Source of the DNA: Streptomyces sp. NRRL F-5126
GTDB taxonomy: Bacteria; Actinomycetota; Actinomycetes; Streptomycetales; Streptomycetaceae
Reading direction: 5' to 3'
Assembly (NCBI RefSeq): GCF_000721265.1
Contig: NZ_JOFZ01000001.1
Span: 62,001-126,000, forward strand
Length of the DNA: 64,000 bases
A model generated the notes under the pieces. That model worked only from the letters and a program-made list of their open reading frames with translations. It did not search any database and was not told the DNA's origin. Positions 60,467 through 64,000 of this stretch are shown here, piece by piece; position 1 is the first letter of the stretch, and every line of letters begins with the position of its first letter. The position numbers and the translations under genes are program-made.

Positions 60467-61495
60467 TCAGGCGCTCGGCGGGGCGGACTCCGCCGCTCTG
60501 ATCGCGTCGCGGTACGCGCGGGCCGCCGTGCGCAGGGACGTTTCCGGGTCCGCGCCCGTCGTCTCCGCGTGCACCGCCATGGCCAGCAGGGCGCGGCCCA
60601 CCTCGTCGGCCCCGGCGGGGACGTCCGGGAGCTTGACGTCGAGCCCCGCCGACCTGGCGCGGCCCGCGAGCTTCGCCGCGAGGGCCAGGGCGGGCTGGCC
60701 GAGGGGGATGCCGTCCGTCACCGACGTGCGGTGGTGCTTCTCCACGGCCTTCGTGCGCAGCCACAGCGCGTGCACGTCCTCCGGGGTTTGTGCCGTCTCG
60801 TCGCCGAAGACGTGCGGGTGGCGGTGGATCAGCTTCTCGACGAGCGTGGCGGCGACGTCGTCGATGGAGAACGCGTCGGAGGCGTCCGCCGCGTCCTCGG
60901 CGATGCGCGCGTGGAGCGCGACCTGGAGCAGGACGTCGCCCAGCTCCTCGCGCAACTCCGTCGCGTCGCCGTCCTCGATCGCCTCGACCAGCTCGTACGC
61001 CTCCTCGATGGCGTACTTGGCCAGGCCCTCGTGCGTCTGCGTCGACGTCCACGGGCAGGCGCGCCTGATCCGGTCCATGACCTGCACCAGGTCGAGCAGG
61101 CGCGCGCCCGGCACGTCGTAGGAGCCGGGCAGCAGCTCAAGATCGGGCATGGCGGCGCGGCCGGAGCCCGCGAGGCGGGCGAGGCCGTCGGTCAGCGCGG
61201 TGTCCGCGCTCTCGGCGGCCGGCGGGATGACGACGAGCGTGACGCCGGGGCCGCAGGCGTCGACCAGTTCGGTCGCCGTGGGCGCCGCGATCTCGACCGT
61301 GACGCCCGCGTCCCACACGTACGGCAGCAGCGGGTGCCCGGCGTCGGCGCACAGGACGTGGTCGGCGGCACGCAGCGCGTCCCAGGCCTGGAAGGACAGC
61401 AGGCCGGGGGCGACCCGGTGGCTCACCGTGAGCAGGACGATCCGGCCGGTGGGCTGCGGGGAGGTGGGCGGCTGGGAGGTGGGGTTGTCCGTCAC
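60467..61495 (-). CDS. mazG: nucleoside triphosphate pyrophosphohydrolase MazG
   Basis: The 342-residue enzyme hydrolyses NTPs to NMPs and pyrophosphate. The MazG domain (about 130-300) has AIEEAYELVEAIEDGDATEL, then REELGDVLLQVALHARIAED, carrying the EExxE and ExxD metal ligands. The first 120 residues are a degenerate SAM-methylase-like domain common in actinobacterial MazG. It lies upstream of nothing co-directional within 45 bp and is probably monocistronic. Confidence 0.93.
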   Translation of the reverse strand: MTDNPTSQPPTSPQPTGRIVLLTVSHRVAPGLLSFQAWDALRAADHVLCADAGHPLLPYVWDAGVTVEIAAPTATELVDACGPGVTLVVIPPAAESADTALTDGLARLAGSGRAAMPDLELLPGSYDVPGARLLDLVQVMDRIRRACPWTSTQTHEGLAKYAIEEAYELVEAIEDGDATELREELGDVLLQVALHARIAEDAADASDAFSIDDVAATLVEKLIHRHPHVFGDETAQTPEDVHALWLRTKAVEKHHRTSVTDGIPLGQPALALAAKLAGRARSAGLDVKLPDVPAGADEVGRALLAMAVHAETTGADPETSLRTAARAYRDAIRAAESAPPSA

Positions 61496-61541
61496 CTTGC
61501 CGAACCTACCCCGTCGCGCCCGCCCGGCCTCACGCGCGCCT

Positions 61542-62255
61542 TCACGCGCCCGTGGGCTCCTGCTGCTTCGCCTGCTGCGTGACCTGCTTGATCCAGTCGG
61601 TCTTGGTGTTGCCGAGCGCGACCTTGGTGTCGCTCCAGGTCCCGTAGCGCGGGTTCACGTCGACATTCAGTTCCTTCGACGCCTTCGTGAGCGCCGTGAG
61701 GAGCTTCTGCTGGCCCGCCGGCGTGGTGGTGTCGCCGCCGACGGCCTTCGCCACCTTCGACATCAGCACGTCGCGGCGGACCGCGCCGTCGATCTGGCCC
61801 GGGGTGATCGCCGCCTGCTGCAGGAGCGTCGCCTCCAGCTGCTTCTCGCCGCCCGGTTGTCCCGCCGCCGCGCGCTGCCGCGCCACCTGGACCTCGTGGC
61901 GGGTGGCGGAGACGCCCGCGTCCTTCGCGGCGCGGTCGAGGACCCGGTCGAAGATCATGCCGTTGAGCTTGGCCTGGTTGAGCTGCGCGCTGTTGCTGAT
62001 CAGCGTCGCGGCCTGCGGGGACGCCTTCTGCGCCGTGCGCACGGCGTTCACCTGCGCCTGCAGCGACGAGACCGAGATGCGCTTGCCGCCGACGACGGCG
62101 GCCGCTCCCGGATGGGCCGAGGTGCCGCACGCGGCGAGCAGCGGGACCCCCGCGACCAGCGCGGCGGAGGACAGGATGAGCACGGTGCGGCGGCGGCTGC
62201 TGCGGCGCTTCAGGCGGTTCAAGGGGGCCTCCCGAGAGATTGTGCTTCGATGCAC
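61542..62255 (-). CDS. SurA-like lipoprotein chaperone
   Basis: The 237-residue protein begins with a basic n-region, a hydrophobic stretch and a lipobox (PLLAAC), so it is a membrane-anchored lipoprotein. The rest resembles the SurA N-terminal chaperone domain (VVGGKRISVSSLQAQVNAVR and KLNGMIFDRVLDRAAKDAGV), without a visible rotamase domain. The start is uncertain; a later Met-like start near the basic stretch is possible. It is close behind mazG in the same direction. Confidence 0.85.
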   Translation of the reverse strand: MHRSTISREAPLNRLKRRSSRRRTVLILSSAALVAGVPLLAACGTSAHPGAAAVVGGKRISVSSLQAQVNAVRTAQKASPQAATLISNSAQLNQAKLNGMIFDRVLDRAAKDAGVSATRHEVQVARQRAAAGQPGGEKQLEATLLQQAAITPGQIDGAVRRDVLMSKVAKAVGGDTTTPAGQQKLLTALTKASKELNVDVNPRYGTWSDTKVALGNTKTDWIKQVTQQAKQQEPTGA

Positions 62256-62318
62256 AAGCCTTGCGGTGATCGATGGTATGCAGTCTGCGTGGCGTGGGCC
62301 ACTGTCTGGACCAACGAT

Positions 62319-62804
62319 TCACCAGCGAACCGGGTGCGCCGCCGTGTCGGGCCCGGCCGTCTTGGCCCCGCGCGGCCGTTCGTCGGGGCGCAGCATGATC
62401 GTGCGGGAGACCAGGAACGTGATGGGGATAGCGGAGGCGGCCGCGATCAGCGGCGCGTAGGTGTCGTCCATGCCGGCCACGTCGACCAGCAGGTACACAC
62501 CGCCGGTGGTGATGGCGAAGTTCGCGGCGTTGGTGAGCGGGAAGAGCAGGAACTTCCGCAGCGTCGGCCGGGTCCTGTACGTGAAGCGGCTGTTCAGGAA
62601 GAACGAGCCGACCATGGACGAGGCGAACGCGATGACGTGGGCGACGACGTAGGGCAGCCCTGCCCCGTGCAGGAGCGCCAGGTAACAGGCGTAGTACGTA
62701 CCGGTGTTGACGGCTCCCACCAGGGCGAATCTGACGAGCTGGCCCCAGGCGCGCGCGCGGCGCGCCCGGGCGGGGGCGGATGCCCCGGCGCCGGTCGCCG
62801 TCAT
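62319..62804 (-). CDS. GtrA-family membrane protein
   Basis: The 161-residue protein has four membrane segments and the GtrA motifs RFALVGAVNTGTYYACYLAL and FASSMVGSFFLNSRFTYR. GtrA proteins are thought to flip polyprenyl-phosphate sugars. Its ATG overlaps the stop of the upstream glycosyltransferase (ATGA), forming a GtrA-GtrB-like pair. Confidence 0.92.
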   Translation of the reverse strand: MTATGAGASAPARARRARAWGQLVRFALVGAVNTGTYYACYLALLHGAGLPYVVAHVIAFASSMVGSFFLNSRFTYRTRPTLRKFLLFPLTNAANFAITTGGVYLLVDVAGMDDTYAPLIAAASAIPITFLVSRTIMLRPDERPRGAKTAGPDTAAHPVRW

Positions 62805-63826
62805 CCGCGTACCAGTTCGCCGCGGTCGCGCGCACCGGCCGCGGGAGCCTCCTCCGCGGGAGTTCCGGCCTCGGCCGCCGCCTCCGCGCGCCGCGCATCC
62901 TCGTCCGTGGCCGCCACCAGGTAGTGCGGGCGCCGCTTGACCTCGTAGTAGATGCGGCCGACGTACTCGCCGACGACGCCGATCATCACCATCTGCACGC
63001 CGGACAGCGCCGTGATCGCGACGAGCAGGGTGGCGTAGCCGGGGGTGCCGACGCCGTTGACGAGCGTCGAGACGACGATCCACGCGGCGTACAGCATCGC
63101 GAGCGACAGAAGAAGGAAGCCGAGGTACAGCGCGGCACGCAGGGGCTTGTTGTTGAAGGATATGAGTCCGTCGAGGCCGTAGTTGAGCAGCTTGCCGAAG
63201 CTCCACTTCGAACGGCCCTGCTCGCGTGCCGCGTTCTCGTAGGCGAACGTCGTGGTGCGGAAGCCGACCCACGCGAAGATGCCCTTGGAGAAGCGGTTGT
63301 TCTCGGTCAGCCGCAGGACGGCGTCCACGGTGCGCCGCGAGAGCAGCCTGAAGTCGCCGACACCGTCGACGAGTTCGACGTCGACGAGCCGGTTGATCAG
63401 CCGGTAGTAGGCGCGGGCCATGAGGGTCCTCGTGACCCGGTCTCCCTTGCGGGTGCGCCGCGCGATGACCTGGTCGTAGCCCTGCGCGTGCAGTTCGAGC
63501 ATGCGGCGCACCAGCTCGGGCGGGTGCTGGAGGTCCGCATCCATGATGACGACGGCGTCGCCCCCGGCGTGCTGGAGGCCCGCCAGCATCGCCGCCTCCT
63601 TGCCGAAGTTGCGGCTGAACGAGACGAACCGGGCGCACGGGTCGGCGCGCGCGCCCTTCTCCAGCAGGGCGCGGGTGGCGTCCGCGCTGCCGTCGTCCAC
63701 GTAGACGATCTCGAAGGCGTGGCCCAGGTCCTGGGTCAGCGCGGCGAGTTCCCTCGTCACATGGGAGTGGAAGCGTTCGATGATCTCCGCTTCGTTGAAA
63801 CACGGGACCACTATCGAGATCAGCAC
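62801..63826 (-). CDS. family 2 glycosyltransferase (polyprenyl-phosphate type)
   Basis: This 341-residue GT2 has ISIVVPCFNEAEIIERFHS, VYVDDGSADAT and the catalytic-site MDADLQHPPE, then two C-terminal membrane segments (ALYLGFLLLSLAMLYAAWIV and LLVAITALSGVQMVMIGVVG). It matches GtrB/DPM1-like enzymes that load a sugar on a polyprenyl phosphate for cell-wall decoration. I used the GTG at 63826; a TTG at 63910 extends it by 28 residues. No clear ribosome site supports either. Confidence 0.9.
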   Translation of the reverse strand: MLISIVVPCFNEAEIIERFHSHVTRELAALTQDLGHAFEIVYVDDGSADATRALLEKGARADPCARFVSFSRNFGKEAAMLAGLQHAGGDAVVIMDADLQHPPELVRRMLELHAQGYDQVIARRTRKGDRVTRTLMARAYYRLINRLVDVELVDGVGDFRLLSRRTVDAVLRLTENNRFSKGIFAWVGFRTTTFAYENAAREQGRSKWSFGKLLNYGLDGLISFNNKPLRAALYLGFLLLSLAMLYAAWIVVSTLVNGVGTPGYATLLVAITALSGVQMVMIGVVGEYVGRIYYEVKRRPHYLVAATDEDARRAEAAAEAGTPAEEAPAAGARDRGELVRG

Positions 63827-64000
63827 AGAGGAACGACACCCGACGCGCGTGTCGTCGGCGGGGGCCGCACATGAATATCGCGCGGCTCGCGCGTGAACGA
63901 ATGCCGCCAACGCCCCTGACCAGGGGCGGAGCTGGCATATTCGGGCTACGTGCCCACCATCCCGCCATTCCTGCGCGCCCGCCTGCCCGGCCGCGCGCCG

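Overview
The window is high-GC actinobacterial DNA, almost certainly from a Streptomyces chromosome. The signs are strong third-position GC bias, frequent GTG starts and ATGA/GTGA overlaps, paired resuscitation-promoting-factor genes, a DivIC/eno/DUF501/Ppx block, and the rare tRNA-Leu(UAA) gene bldA at 36.53-36.61 kb. No insertion sequence, integrase, phage gene or CRISPR array was seen.

Layout. 0-9.1 kb is ordinary accessory and core DNA: a truncated MarR gene, an IclR regulator converging on a translationally coupled Rieske oxygenase operon, two small conserved proteins, a Bax-inhibitor-1 membrane protein, a sedolisin protease, a DUF574 methyltransferase and an Old Yellow Enzyme reductase. 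9.3-36.5 kb is a biosynthetic gene cluster. 36.5-64 kb is bldA followed by mostly conserved chromosome: beta-mannosidase, a broken ABC ATPase with its permease, cyclopropane fatty acid synthase, NDH-2, Ppx/GppA, DUF501, DivIC, enolase, two Rpf proteins, a P450, a MOSC protein, a decayed TetR gene, two dehydrogenases, an XRE regulator, an LRR protein, MazG, a SurA-like lipoprotein, and a GtrA plus GT2 pair.

The cluster has two arms around a MarR regulator. The minus-strand arm (9.3-17.7 kb) encodes an indigoidine-synthetase-type NRPS (A-Ox-T-TE), a pseudouridine-5'-phosphate glycosidase, a 4-oxalocrotonate-type tautomerase, an EamA transporter, a uracil phosphoribosyltransferase, a TrpF-like protein lacking the usual catalytic cysteine, and a nitroreductase. 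The NRPS plus PsuG pair recalls the indigoidine and minimycin (C-nucleoside) pathways; the additional ribosyl-phosphate enzymes are unusual. The plus-strand arm (18.7-29.6 kb) encodes the p-aminophenylalanine pathway (aminodeoxychorismate mutase, synthase and dehydrogenase), an AMP-forming ligase, a DsbA-like protein, a double ATP-grasp ligase, an MFS exporter and a second ATP-grasp ligase. A HisC-like aminotransferase (minus strand), a LuxR regulator with a TTA codon, a methyltransferase-like protein, a flavoprotein and a dedicated class II DAHP synthase complete it. The product is unknown; I infer an aminophenylalanine-containing small peptide or antimetabolite and an azaquinone or C-riboside unit, made by one hybrid cluster or two neighbouring ones.

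Two cluster genes (the second ATP-grasp ligase and the aminotransferase) read as single-base frameshifts in G/C runs. They are either real lesions or sequencing errors. Regulatory signals include a c-di-AMP (ydaO-type) riboswitch ahead of one rpf gene, a near-perfect Rex operator ahead of ndh, and several uncharacterised palindromes.
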